DNA of 64,000 nucleotides from Demequina aestuarii (GTDB lineage Bacteria; Actinomycetota; Actinomycetes; Actinomycetales; Demequinaceae): NCBI RefSeq assembly GCF_000975095.1, contig NZ_BBRD01000001.1, positions 300,714 to 364,713 of the forward strand, read 5' to 3'. Shown piece by piece: positions 26,222 to 34,410 of this stretch (position 1 is its first letter; each line of letters starts with the position of its first letter). The notes under the pieces were generated by a model. It saw only the letters and a program-made list of their open reading frames with translations, ran no database searches and was not told where the DNA came from. The position numbers and the translations under genes were made by a program.

Positions 26222-27049
26222 ATGCGCCGTGACAAGGCTGCGCCCCCCGTGCGCCTGACCGTCGGCTACTCGACCCTGCCGGACCGCATCTCCTCGGTTC
26301 GCCCCGCGCCCTGGTGGAACGACGTCGACGTCGTCGTGGTCCTGCAGACCGGCGGATCCCACTCCATGTCGGCCGAGGCGCTGCTCGCGGAACGCGACCG
26401 GCTCGAAGGCGAGGGCGCCCGGACGGCGGAACTGGACTCGATCGGAGTCGCGCGGAGCCGCAACGAGGTGCTGCGCATGGCGCAGACGCGCTACGTGCTG
26501 TTCTGCGATGACGACGTCGCGGTCGCGATCGACAGCGTCCAGCGCATGGTCGCTCTCATGAGCGCGGGAGGGATCGCGGTCGGCCTTGGCCGAGCAGAGG
26601 ACACCAATGGCAGGCTGCGCAAGAACTACTCCCGGCGACAGGAGCCGCTCACGCTGTTCAACTCGGCGAAGGCTGCGACGTACGAGATGGTGGTGGATGT
26701 CGAGCTCACCCGTAAGCACGGAGTGTGGTTCGACGAGGAGTACGGCGCAGGCGCCACCAACTACCTGGGCGACGAGTACATCTTCATTGTCGACGCGCTG
26801 CGCGCCGGGCTCACCGCGCATGCGATTCCGGAGGTCATCGCCACCCATCCGGTGGAGAGTTCTGGCTCACGGTGGGGCACCCGTGAGGACATCGACGCAC
26901 GCGCCGCGGTGCTCGACCGCGTGTTCGGACGCTGGTCGCTCCTTGGGAAGGCCCTGTTCGCCGCGCGCCACCGCACCCGGCTCGGGGGGATGGCCGGAGC
27001 GTGGCGACTGGTGCGCTCGACTCCTCGCAGCCGCTCCCTCCGCCGCTGA
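26222..27049 (+). CDS. glycosyltransferase, GT-A/family 2-like
   Basis: 275 residues from the ATG at 26222, which has AGGAGG four bases upstream. The N-terminal VRLTVGYSTLPDRIS strand, the metal-binding FCDDDV (DxD-like) motif near residue 95 and the acceptor-site NYLGDEYIFI segment fit a GT-A nucleotide-sugar transferase. No transmembrane segment is evident, so it acts in the cytoplasm or peripherally. Donor and acceptor are unknown. It sits between rplA and rplJ, after a terminator and before the rplJ promoter, so it is an independent insertion in a usually uninterrupted region. Confidence 0.75.
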   Translation: MRRDKAAPPVRLTVGYSTLPDRISSVRPAPWWNDVDVVVVLQTGGSHSMSAEALLAERDRLEGEGARTAELDSIGVARSRNEVLRMAQTRYVLFCDDDVAVAIDSVQRMVALMSAGGIAVGLGRAEDTNGRLRKNYSRRQEPLTLFNSAKAATYEMVVDVELTRKHGVWFDEEYGAGATNYLGDEYIFIVDALRAGLTAHAIPEVIATHPVESSGSRWGTREDIDARAAVLDRVFGRWSLLGKALFAARHRTRLGGMAGAWRLVRSTPRSRSLRR

Positions 27050-27118
27050 GGAGGGACCCGTCGTGCATCCCAGCCGTCCCGCGCATCGGCGCTCCCGAGC
27101 CGCGCATCGGCCAAGCGT

Positions 27119-27147
27119 TTGCTTCCACCCCTGCCGTCCCGTACTCT
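27119..27147 (+). promoter_or_regulatory. promoter of the rplJL operon
   Basis: TTGCTT at 27119-27124 and TACTCT at 27142-27147 are spaced by 17 bp. Transcription would start near 27154, at the first base of the L10 leader. The 27050-27118 stretch upstream holds two copies of the GCATCGG motif. Confidence 0.65.
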
Positions 27148-27151
27148 TGGA

Positions 27152-27240
27152 ATGCCCAAGACCGCCGGTTGTCGGCCCTGGTTCGCCAGGAACGACCGAA
27201 GCTTCGCGTCAGCGGAGTCCAGCGTAGGTGAGACGAACAC
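27152..27240 (+). ncRNA. L10 ribosomal leader (rplJ autoregulatory RNA)
   Basis: The leader holds the conserved pieces of the L10(L12)4 binding structure: AAGACCGCCGG-TTGTCGGCC, GGAACGACCGAAG and the terminal AGGTGAGACGA. L10-L7/L12 binds this RNA and represses rplJL in many bacteria. I recognise it by sequence and position; the exact fold was not computed. Confidence 0.8.
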
Positions 27241-27257
27241 GCATCGCGTGCATCGAC

Positions 27258-27328
27258 GGGCGGCCCTCCGGCCGCCCTTCGCATGTGCGGCCGATGCCTG
27301 CGAGCCCCGCCTGCGGTGGGGCTCTTTT
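27258..27328 (+). terminator. attenuator hairpins between L10 leader and rplJ
   Basis: GGGCGGCC-CTCC-GGCCGCCC (27258-27277) is an 8-bp GC hairpin. It is followed by GAGCCCCGCC-TGC-GGTGGGGCTC (27302-27324), a 10-bp stem with one wobble, then TTTT. The second has the form of an intrinsic terminator upstream of the gene, so read-through probably depends on the L10 leader. Confidence 0.8.
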
Positions 27329-27389
27329 GCTGTCCGGGCAGGCTGCCTCCGCAACGAGGCGCCGACGGTCACACTATGGAAGGACAACT

Positions 27390-27911
27390 ATGGCGACGCC
27401 AGACAAGGTGGCGGCAGTCGAGGAGATCGCGAATCGTTTTCGCGAGTCCAACGCTGTCGTGATCACCGAGTACCGCGGCCTGTCGGTCCCGCAGCTCGCC
27501 GAGCTGCGCCGCACGCTCAGCGGTGCCGCGACCTACCGTGTCGCGAAGAACACTCTGACGGCGCTCGCGGCCAAGGAGGCCGGTGTCGAGGGTCTGAACG
27601 ACCTCTTCGTCGGTCCCACGGCCATTGCATTCGTCACCGGTGACCCGGTGGAGGCTGCAAAGGGCCTGAAGGAGTTCAGCAAGAAGAACGATTCCCTCGT
27701 CATCAAGGGCGGCGTGCTGGAAGGCAACGTCCTGACCGCCGAGGAGATCAACAAGCTCGCAGACCTCGAGTCCCGTGAGGTTCTGCTCGCCAAGGCAGCG
27801 GGCGCCATGAAGGCGACGCTCTTCGGCGCGGCATACCTGTTCCAGGCACCGCTCGCTCAGGCGGCGCGTGCTGTCGACGCCCTGCGTGCCAAGCAGGAAG
27901 ACGCGGCGTAA
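27390..27911 (+). CDS. rplJ: 50S ribosomal protein L10
   Basis: 173 residues from the ATG at 27390 with AAGGA six bases upstream. Blocks [19 protein letters not shown] and [13 protein letters not shown] are typical of L10, which anchors the L7/L12 stalk on the ribosome; the C-terminal helix ([18 protein letters not shown]) binds the L7/L12 dimers. The frame is open upstream through the leader, but the leader is non-coding. Confidence 0.98.
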   Translation: MATPDKVAAVEEIANRFRESNAVVITEYRGLSVPQLAELRRTLSGAATYRVAKNTLTALAAKEAGVEGLNDLFVGPTAIAFVTGDPVEAAKGLKEFSKKNDSLVIKGGVLEGNVLTAEEINKLADLESREVLLAKAAGAMKATLFGAAYLFQAPLAQAARAVDALRAKQEDAA

Positions 27912-27971
27912 AGCCCCGTTCCCCCATAAGCAAACCACTGCTCACGCAGACCCAACAGTAAGGAAGACATC

Positions 27972-28358
27972 ATGGCTAAGCTCTCCACCGAGGAGCTCAT
28001 CGAGCAGTTCAAGGAGCTCTCGCTCATCGAGCTGTCCGAGTTCGTGAAGGCGTTCGAGGACACCTTCGACGTCACCGCCGCCGCCCCCGCAGCCGTGGCC
28101 GTTGCCGGCCCCGCCGGTGGCGACGCCGCTGAGGCCGCCGAGGAGCAGACCGAGTTCGACGTCATCCTCGCCGCCGTCGGCGACAAGAAGATCCAGGTCA
28201 TCAAGGAGGTGCGCGCGCTCACGTCGCTCGGACTCGGCGAGGCCAAGGCTGTCGTGGACGAGGCCCCCAAGGCCGTCCTCGAGGGCGTCAAGAAGGAAGA
28301 GGCCGAGAAGGCCAAGGAGCAGCTCGAGGCTGCCGGCGCGACGGTCGAGCTCAAGTAG
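27972..28358 (+). CDS. rplL: 50S ribosomal protein L7/L12
   Basis: 128 residues: N-terminal dimerisation helix ([18 protein letters not shown]), Ala-rich hinge, and the C-terminal domain with EKTEFDV-like [21 protein letters not shown] and [16 protein letters not shown] that recruits translational GTPases. It ends 60 bp after rplJ begins its partner operon and is followed by a strong terminator. Confidence 0.98.
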   Translation: MAKLSTEELIEQFKELSLIELSEFVKAFEDTFDVTAAAPAAVAVAGPAGGDAAEAAEEQTEFDVILAAVGDKKIQVIKEVRALTSLGLGEAKAVVDEAPKAVLEGVKKEEAEKAKEQLEAAGATVELK

Positions 28359-28378
28359 CACGACCCCCCGTCACGCGA

Positions 28379-28411
28379 AGCCGGGTCGCCCTTCTGGGCG
28401 GCCCGGCTTTT
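28379..28411 (+). terminator. terminator after rplL
   Basis: AGCCGGGTCGCCC (28379-28391) pairs with GGGCGGCCCGGCT (28396-28408), 13 bp with one wobble and loop TTCT, followed by a run of T. It separates rplJL from the following sugar locus and from rpoB. Confidence 0.9.
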
Positions 28412-28451
28412 CGCATGTGCGGCCGACCTGCGCTGGCCGGGGCGTTGATCG

Positions 28452-29453
28452 CTACAGCGGCAGCGCCGCCGGGGAGCGGAAGACGCGGGGGGCGTAATCG
28501 CGTGCCCGGCCAGCCTGCCCGAACACCGCCATCCGCTCCGCGATCATGTCCGCCATGGCCGCGCTGCCGGCACGGGCGGCAGGAGCCGGGTCGGCAGCGA
28601 GCGGATCCCCGGCCATCGTCGTGCGCATGGCTGCGGCATAGGCCATGTGGGAGTCCATGCCCTGGTTGATCTTCGTCACTCCCAGCTGCGTCGAGCGCGC
28701 CTTCTCCACTTCGGGAACTCCCCACGACTCTGGCAGGCCACCTCCGTGAGCGTTGATGATCTCGCGCAGGTCGGCGGGCAATGAGGAGGAGCCGTGCATC
28801 ACGAGGTGCGTCGTGGGGATGAGGCGCGCGATCTCCTCGATGAGGTCCATGTGCAGTACGGATGAGTCTGGGGGGCTCGTGAACTTGTACGCGCCATGAG
28901 AGGTGCCGATCGCGACGGCGAGCGCGTCGACGTCAGTGCGGGCGACGAACTCTGCGGCCTCCTCGGGGTCCGCCAGCACGATCTCGGCGTGCGTCGCACC
29001 ATCCTTGGACCCGCCGATCGTCCCGAGTTCGCCCTCGACCGAGACTCCGTGCCGTCGGGCGTACGCGACGACCTCGCGTGTGACCTCGATGTTGGCGTCG
29101 AAGGTCGTGGGCTGGTGGGTCACGGGGTCCAGGCTGCCGTCGATCATGACGCTGGAGAATCCTGCGTCGATGGCGCGGAAGCAGGTCTGGGCGTCGGGGC
29201 CGTGGTCGAGGTGTACGACGACGGGCACGTCGTCGTAGTGGTCGACGGTGCGCAGCAGCAGGTCCCAGTAGAGCTCGTCGGAAGCAAACGCTGAGGCACC
29301 AGAGATCGTCTGGACGATGACGGGCGATCCAGTTCGTCGGGCGGCCTCGAGTACCGCCTCGACCTGCTCGGCGTCGGTGACATTGAAGGCCCCGACGCCG
29401 TATCCCCCTGCGCGGGCGTGGTCGAGTACTTCTCGGAGGGTGCACAGTGGCAT
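28452..29453 (-). CDS. class II (zinc) ketose-bisphosphate-type aldolase, copy 1
   Basis: 333 residues of the FbaA/GatY superfamily, with HLDHGPD (catalytic Asp and zinc His), VEGELGTIGG, AIGTSHGAYKF (zinc His) and VMHGSSSLP (zinc His). Where FBP aldolase has NIDTD (E. coli N286 to D290, with D288), this protein has NQGMD at residues 263-267, so the D288 position is Gly. It may therefore cleave a substrate other than fructose-1,6-bisphosphate. It is divergent from the FGGY kinase gene. GAAAGG precedes the ATG. Confidence 0.82.
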   Translation of the reverse strand: MPLCTLREVLDHARAGGYGVGAFNVTDAEQVEAVLEAARRTGSPVIVQTISGASAFASDELYWDLLLRTVDHYDDVPVVVHLDHGPDAQTCFRAIDAGFSSVMIDGSLDPVTHQPTTFDANIEVTREVVAYARRHGVSVEGELGTIGGSKDGATHAEIVLADPEEAAEFVARTDVDALAVAIGTSHGAYKFTSPPDSSVLHMDLIEEIARLIPTTHLVMHGSSSLPADLREIINAHGGGLPESWGVPEVEKARSTQLGVTKINQGMDSHMAYAAAMRTTMAGDPLAADPAPAARAGSAAMADMIAERMAVFGQAGRARDYAPRVFRSPAALPL

Positions 29454-29522
29454 GGCAAGACCTTTCGTCTGTGATGACCGGCGCTGCCACGCCGGTGTGG
29501 GGAAGCGGTGATGGTTCCACTC

Positions 29523-29575
29523 CTTTCGGATAGGGTAACAGAATGAATGCAGATGAGTTTGGTTTGGTTTCGTTT
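29523..29575. promoter_or_regulatory. divergent promoter/operator region of aldolase and kinase
   Basis: TAGGGT at 29531-29536 lies six bases before the kinase ATG, a leaderless-type start. CTTTCGGAT overlaps it (29523-29531). GGTTTGGTTTCGTTT at 29561-29575, just inside the kinase coding region, matches at 12 of 15 positions the reverse complement of 31953-31967 upstream of the transporter genes. CTTTCG-AT also recurs there. These are candidate binding sites of the DeoR regulator, from sequence likeness alone. Confidence 0.35.
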
Positions 29576-30997
29576 GGGGGGGATCCCGATCGACCCACGA
29601 GCGACAGGGAGGCCGTGATCGTCGGTGTCGACTTCGGAAGCTCGCGCATCAAGGCGGCCGGCTACACGCGCGACGGGCGCCTCGTGGCCGAGTCGGCCGT
29701 GCCGACGCCCTTGCTCTCCGGCTCCGCCGGTGACGACTTCCCGGTGGCGCGGCTTGTCGAGGCGGCGGGTATGGCCATTCGTGGACTGCGGCGCCAGCCG
29801 GGAAGCATCGTCGGCATGGGACTCACCTCGATGGGAGAGGTGGGCTCCGTCATCGGCCCAGACGGCCTCGCTGAGCTGGCGTTTCCGTCGTGGTACGACT
29901 CGCGAGGGACGGAGGTGATCGCGCGGCTCGAGCGCGAGCATGGCGCGCGCGCGTTGCGCGACGCGACCGGGCGACACCTCCGGCTGACGTCCACGGTGGC
30001 CAAACTGGGCCACGTCGCCGAGCGTGATGGCGGAGTGCCCTCGGGCACCTTCGTCGGCGTGTGTGGCGCACTGGCGTGGATGCTGACAGGAGAGGCGTGG
30101 CAGGAGGCCGGCCTGGCTGCCACCTCAGGGGTGTGGGATCTCCTCGGTGGTGACTACCTTCTCGATGTGTGGGAGAGCGCCGGGCTCGGTGGAGTGGACC
30201 TTGCTCAGGTGCGAGGCCCAGGAGAGGCGTCAAGGGCCGTGACGGACACCGCTCGGGAGTGGGGTCTCGCGCCCGGAGCGCCGGTGGTGATCGCGGGACA
30301 TGATCACCCCGTAGCGTCGGTCGGCGCGGGCGCCGTGCCCGGTGATCTTGTCGACTCCATGGGCACCGGCGAGGCGATCATCGCGGTGATGCGCGGCGAC
30401 GACGCCGCATCGCGGGCGCGGAGCGTCGAGGTGCTGGATCTCGACCCGTTGTTGAGCCTGGAGGTCTGGCCCGCCACAGCCGAGCCGCTTGTGGTCTGGG
30501 AGAGGATGCGGCCCGGCCTCGCCATGCGCACCTTCTTGGACCATGCAGATATCCCACGGGACGTGCTTGACGCCTCTGCTCCACCACCACAGGTGCCCCT
30601 GTCCTTCGACGACAACCTCTCTCGCGTGCTCGAGGGCGGCCTGCGCGCTCCCGTGACCTACGACGCGGCGACGTGGGGAGAACTCGTCGATTTCTACGTG
30701 CTGCTCGCCAACCGGGGGCAGGAGCTCGTGAGAACCGCGACGGGATCCTCCGGCGTGGTGGTGCTGACGGGAGGCGGCTTGAGGTCGCCCCGTTGGCGCA
30801 CGGCCAAGGCGGTCCTCGGCAGCGGGCCGATGGAGGTGTCGACCGTGCGTGAGACTGCGACCCGCGGATGCGCTGCCATGGCGGGCCTCGCGCTTGGGTG
30901 GTGGGACGATCCCAGCGAAATGCCAGGCGCAGACAGGGTCCCGGTGGCAGTGGGTGACTGCGAGGCGATCGAACGGGCATCGGCCCTGCTGGCGTGA
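29543..30997 (+). CDS. FGGY-family carbohydrate kinase
   Basis: 484 residues. The N-terminal VGVDFGSSRIKAAGY phosphate-1 motif, the DSMGTGEAI motif in the second domain and the LTGGGLRSPRW adenosine motif identify an FGGY sugar or polyol kinase (xylulokinase/rhamnulokinase class). It would phosphorylate the imported sugar before aldol cleavage. The N-terminal extension (about 25 residues before VIVGVDFG) is unusual but supported by the promoter position six bases upstream of the ATG. It is in the same locus as two aldolases and an ABC importer. Exact substrate unknown. Confidence 0.85.
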   Translation: MNADEFGLVSFGGDPDRPTSDREAVIVGVDFGSSRIKAAGYTRDGRLVAESAVPTPLLSGSAGDDFPVARLVEAAGMAIRGLRRQPGSIVGMGLTSMGEVGSVIGPDGLAELAFPSWYDSRGTEVIARLEREHGARALRDATGRHLRLTSTVAKLGHVAERDGGVPSGTFVGVCGALAWMLTGEAWQEAGLAATSGVWDLLGGDYLLDVWESAGLGGVDLAQVRGPGEASRAVTDTAREWGLAPGAPVVIAGHDHPVASVGAGAVPGDLVDSMGTGEAIIAVMRGDDAASRARSVEVLDLDPLLSLEVWPATAEPLVVWERMRPGLAMRTFLDHADIPRDVLDASAPPPQVPLSFDDNLSRVLEGGLRAPVTYDAATWGELVDFYVLLANRGQELVRTATGSSGVVVLTGGGLRSPRWRTAKAVLGSGPMEVSTVRETATRGCAAMAGLALGWWDDPSEMPGADRVPVAVGDCEAIERASALLA

Positions 30998-31067
30998 CAG
31001 CGGGACGGCTTGCGTACTACCCCACAGGCTCCTTCGAATTCTTGCGAGCACGGTGTAGCCTCGCGCT

Positions 31068-31823
31068 GTGCATGCATCTCAACGACGCGAAGCGATCCTG
31101 ACTGCGGTCTTTGAACAAGGGACTGTGCTGACGCGCGACCTTGCGGCGCGACTCGGCGTATCCGAGGTCACTATTCGCACTGACTTCGAGGTGCTCGAGC
31201 AGCAGGGCAGGGTCGCCAGAGTCCATGGCGGCGTGACGATGTCGGAGACTCCGTTGATGGGATTCGACGCTCGGTCGACCCAGAACGTCGAGGCGAAGCA
31301 GCGCATCGCCGCCGCCGCGGCCCGATTGATTCGTGATGGGTCCACGGTGATCCTTGACTCGGGGACCACCATCTACAGCCTCGCCCGCCAACTGCCGACC
31401 GTCACCGATCTTGTGGTGCTGACTCCTGGCGTCAACATTGCGCTGACTCTGATGGACGTGAGTGGCGTCCAGCTTCGCCTCCTCGGTGGCCGCATGGTCC
31501 CCCGCATCGCGGCGACGGTGGGGTCGCCGCGTCAGCAGGGCATCGAGGGCGAGATCGCCCACATCGCCTTTCTCGGCGCTGGAGGGATGGACTCGGACCA
31601 CGACGTGGTGGAGGGGTCTTTCGACATCGCCGAGTCCAAGCGAGCCTTGGCCGCGATCGCGAGGCGCAAGGTGCTGCTCGCTGACGCCTCCAAGTGGTTC
31701 ACCTACGATCGCCACAAGGTCATGAACGTCTCGGGGTTCGACACCGTCATCACCGATGACGCGATGCCGGCACTCACCCAGGACGCCATCCGTGCCACCG
31801 GCGTCGAGCTCATCGTCGCCTGA
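31068..31823 (+). CDS. DeoR/GlpR-family transcriptional regulator
   Basis: 251 residues. N-terminal DeoR helix-turn-helix (LTRDLAARLGVSEVTIRTDF, followed by VHGGV) and a C-terminal sugar-phosphate isomerase-like effector domain with LDSGTTIYSLARQL and the SKWFTYDRHKVMN block. These regulators sense sugar phosphates. The GTG at 31068 lies exactly six bases after TAGCCT with TTCGAA 17 bp upstream, so it is probably leaderless. It is the likely regulator of the surrounding locus. Confidence 0.92.
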   Translation: MHASQRREAILTAVFEQGTVLTRDLAARLGVSEVTIRTDFEVLEQQGRVARVHGGVTMSETPLMGFDARSTQNVEAKQRIAAAAARLIRDGSTVILDSGTTIYSLARQLPTVTDLVVLTPGVNIALTLMDVSGVQLRLLGGRMVPRIAATVGSPRQQGIEGEIAHIAFLGAGGMDSDHDVVEGSFDIAESKRALAAIARRKVLLADASKWFTYDRHKVMNVSGFDTVITDDAMPALTQDAIRATGVELIVA

Positions 31824-31952
31824 CCCAGCTCTGACTCCCGGCGCCACTCGACGCCACCGTGGAACTCCCTCGCGCGCGCCCACGATCGAGCTGTCGTGCC
31901 CGCGCGCCTACGTGTCCTGGTGGGGCGGCGGGTGGATCGGCCGTCGATAACG

Positions 31953-31982
31953 AACTGAAAACAAACCGTTGTGCTTTCGTAT
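31953..31982. promoter_or_regulatory. candidate DeoR operator upstream of the ABC importer
   Basis: AACTGAAAACAAACC (31953-31967) and CTTTCGTAT (31974-31982) resemble elements at 29561-29575 and 29523-29531. They lie about 100 bp before the binding-protein gene, in an unusually AT-rich patch (also TCGTGTCGTATACAG). This fits a regulated promoter, but no site was defined beyond the likeness. Confidence 0.35.
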
Positions 31983-32079
31983 CGTGTCGTATACAGTGCT
32001 GGACAGGCCGAAAAAGTGGCCGGAATGGCCTTCGGCTTGCGAGTGCACCGGAGCCATTGATCTCAAGGAGGAGATGACT

Positions 32080-33366
32080 ATGCAACGCAGACTTGCAATG
32101 ATGGCGGTCTTTGGCGGGGCGGCGATGCTCGCGCTCGCCGGCTGTGCTTCCGACGCAGGCGGCGATTCGCCGGCTGGCGACGCGTCCGCGTCGGGTGACG
32201 CAGTCAATCTGCAGTTCAGCCAATGGTGGGAGGTCGAGCTGGACGAAGGCGTGATGCGTGACCTCATGGACCGCTTCGAGGAGGCGAACCCAGGCGTCAC
32301 GGTCGAGCTGATCTCGAACCCGTACTCGGCGACTGTCGACCTCCAGACGGCAGCGGCGGCGACCGGCACCCTGGCGGACGTGGTCGCGATCAACGGCGCG
32401 AGTGTCTACGACCTGAAGACGCAGGGTGCCATCACCAACCTCAGCACGCTCATGGACGACGCGGGCTTCGATCCCGGCCAGCTTGTCAGCAACGATCAGA
32501 TCGACGGTGCCACGTACATGGTGCGCGCACTGAACTTCGCCTACCCGATGTACTACAACAACGACCTCCTCAGTGAGGCGGGCGTAGCGGAACTTCCGGA
32601 GACTCGGGACGAGTTCACCGCAGCCGCAGACGCAGTGACCGACCCGGACGGCAACGTCTATGCCTGGTCGCTGCCGATCAACGTGCAGTCTCCTGCAGGC
32701 TTCGACTCGCAGTCCTGGCTCTGGGCTTCTGGCGGACGGTTCCTCGAGGACCGCAAGCCCAACTTCGAGACTCAGGAGATCGCGGACTGGCTCGAGTTCC
32801 TGAAGGCCCAGTACGACGCTGGCTACGTCACCCCCGGCGCGTTCACCCAGCAGGAGCAGCAGAAGGTCGAGGAGTTCACCGCTGGCCGGACAGGAATGAT
32901 GAACGGCTCGCTCGCTCACATCGGCGGGATCCGAGACGCCAACCCTGATCTCGACTTCACGATCGGCTACGTTCCGGTCGAGGACGGCTTCACCGGCACT
33001 CGCGGGCTCGCGGGAGCGAGCTGGGGGATGGGCATCGCCGAGAACAGCGAGCACAAGGCGGAGGCGTGGAAGCTCGTGGAGTTCATCATGGGCACGGACG
33101 TCAACTCCGAGCTCGCGACGGAAGCGACTGGCTTCCCCGGCAACAGCGAGTCCGTTCCGGGGTACGTCGACGGCGATCCGCTGTATGAGCTCGCCTTCGA
33201 GGTGTACCAGGAGAGCGAGTTCGTGACGGAGCTCGAGGGCCTTCCGAACGCACTCGACCTCAACAGGAACCTCAACGAGAACCTGGTGAGACTGCTCGAG
33301 GGTGAGGCGACCATCGAGGAGACGCAGGCATCGCTCCAGGAGTACTGGACCGGCGTTCTCGGGTAG
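32080..33366 (+). CDS. sugar ABC transporter substrate-binding lipoprotein
   Basis: 428 residues, family 1 (MalE-like) binding protein. The signal peptide ends in the lipobox LALAGC, so the mature protein is a lipid-anchored lipoprotein. The body has QWWEVELDEGVMRDLMDRFE near the N-terminus and WLWASGGRFLEDRKPNF later. The ATG at 32080 is preceded by AAGGAGG at eight bases; a closer ATG at 32074 is too near that site. It opens a three-gene importer operon with two permeases; the shared MsiK-type ATPase is presumably elsewhere. Confidence 0.93.
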   Translation: MQRRLAMMAVFGGAAMLALAGCASDAGGDSPAGDASASGDAVNLQFSQWWEVELDEGVMRDLMDRFEEANPGVTVELISNPYSATVDLQTAAAATGTLADVVAINGASVYDLKTQGAITNLSTLMDDAGFDPGQLVSNDQIDGATYMVRALNFAYPMYYNNDLLSEAGVAELPETRDEFTAAADAVTDPDGNVYAWSLPINVQSPAGFDSQSWLWASGGRFLEDRKPNFETQEIADWLEFLKAQYDAGYVTPGAFTQQEQQKVEEFTAGRTGMMNGSLAHIGGIRDANPDLDFTIGYVPVEDGFTGTRGLAGASWGMGIAENSEHKAEAWKLVEFIMGTDVNSELATEATGFPGNSESVPGYVDGDPLYELAFEVYQESEFVTELEGLPNALDLNRNLNENLVRLLEGEATIEETQASLQEYWTGVLG

Positions 33367-33476
33367 TTCCTCTTGGCCCCCATCCGGTGTGGGGGGGCGG
33401 CGAGCCCCGTCCCCCACACCGGTCTCATCGTCCGACTCATGATCGCAGCGAAGCGATCCCTAGACGCAAGGGCACC

Positions 33477-34409
33477 ATGCAAGCGATACCGATTCCGCCC
33501 CGAGTTGATTCGTCCCCACCTCCCCGCCTGACGCCTCGGCGACGGACGAGCCTGACGGCCTACGCGTACATGGCGCCGACCCTCGTGGTCATGGCCGTGA
33601 TGATGGCCACGCCTGTGGTCATGGTGTTCGTCTACTCCGTGCTGAGCAACGTCGTGATGGAGGCCAATTCGGAGTTCGTCGGACCCGCGAACTTCGGCAC
33701 TCTCATCGCCGATCCTGTGTTCCGCAAGGCGATCGGCAACACGCTGATCTTCACGACGGTCTCGGTGACGCTGCACCTGCTCCTGGGTCTCGGCTTCGCG
33801 ATGATGCTCAACAGCGGTCTGGTTCCACGACTCGCCACCGCCGTCTTCCGGGTGATCTTCATTCTCCCCTGGGTGTTCACGGCCTCGATCGTGGTCATCG
33901 TCTGGCAACTCCTGCTCAACCCCAGCGGCGTCGTCAACTATCTGCTCACGACGCTGAACGTCGTCGATCAGCGGGTCGAGTGGTTCTCCAACCCCGACCT
34001 CGCGCTCCTCACCGTGATCTTCATCAATGTGTGGGCCGGCTACCCGTTCCTGATGATCAGCCTGCTGGCTGGCCTGCAGGGCATCCCCGCTGATCTCTAC
34101 GAGGCGGCCCAGGTCGATGGGGCCGGGCCGTGGTCGAGGTTCTTCAACGTCACGCTTCCTCAGCTCAAGCCCATCATCGTCGCGATGCTCATGCTTGACT
34201 TCATCTGGAACATGCAGCAGTTCCCCATCGTGTGGCTGGCGACGGGCGGCGGCCCCCTGAATGCGACCGAGACCATCGCGACCTACACCTACAAGCTCGC
34301 CTTCTCGCGACACGAGTTCTCGATGGCCGCCGCGAGCGGCGTCATCCTGTTCATCGTCTCGATGGCCGTCGCTCTGGTCTATGTGCGTCACCAGAAGGCG
34401 AGGGATTGA
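33477..34409 (+). CDS. sugar ABC transporter permease, MalF type
   Basis: 310 residues, six transmembrane helices after a Pro-rich cytoplasmic start. The EAA loop EAAQVDGAGPWSRFFNVTLP, which contacts the ATPase, is intact. The ATG at 33477 follows AAGGG by six bases. It ends two bases before the partner permease starts. Confidence 0.93.
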   Translation: MQAIPIPPRVDSSPPPRLTPRRRTSLTAYAYMAPTLVVMAVMMATPVVMVFVYSVLSNVVMEANSEFVGPANFGTLIADPVFRKAIGNTLIFTTVSVTLHLLLGLGFAMMLNSGLVPRLATAVFRVIFILPWVFTASIVVIVWQLLLNPSGVVNYLLTTLNVVDQRVEWFSNPDLALLTVIFINVWAGYPFLMISLLAGLQGIPADLYEAAQVDGAGPWSRFFNVTLPQLKPIIVAMLMLDFIWNMQQFPIVWLATGGGPLNATETIATYTYKLAFSRHEFSMAAASGVILFIVSMAVALVYVRHQKARD

Positions 34410-34410
34410 C

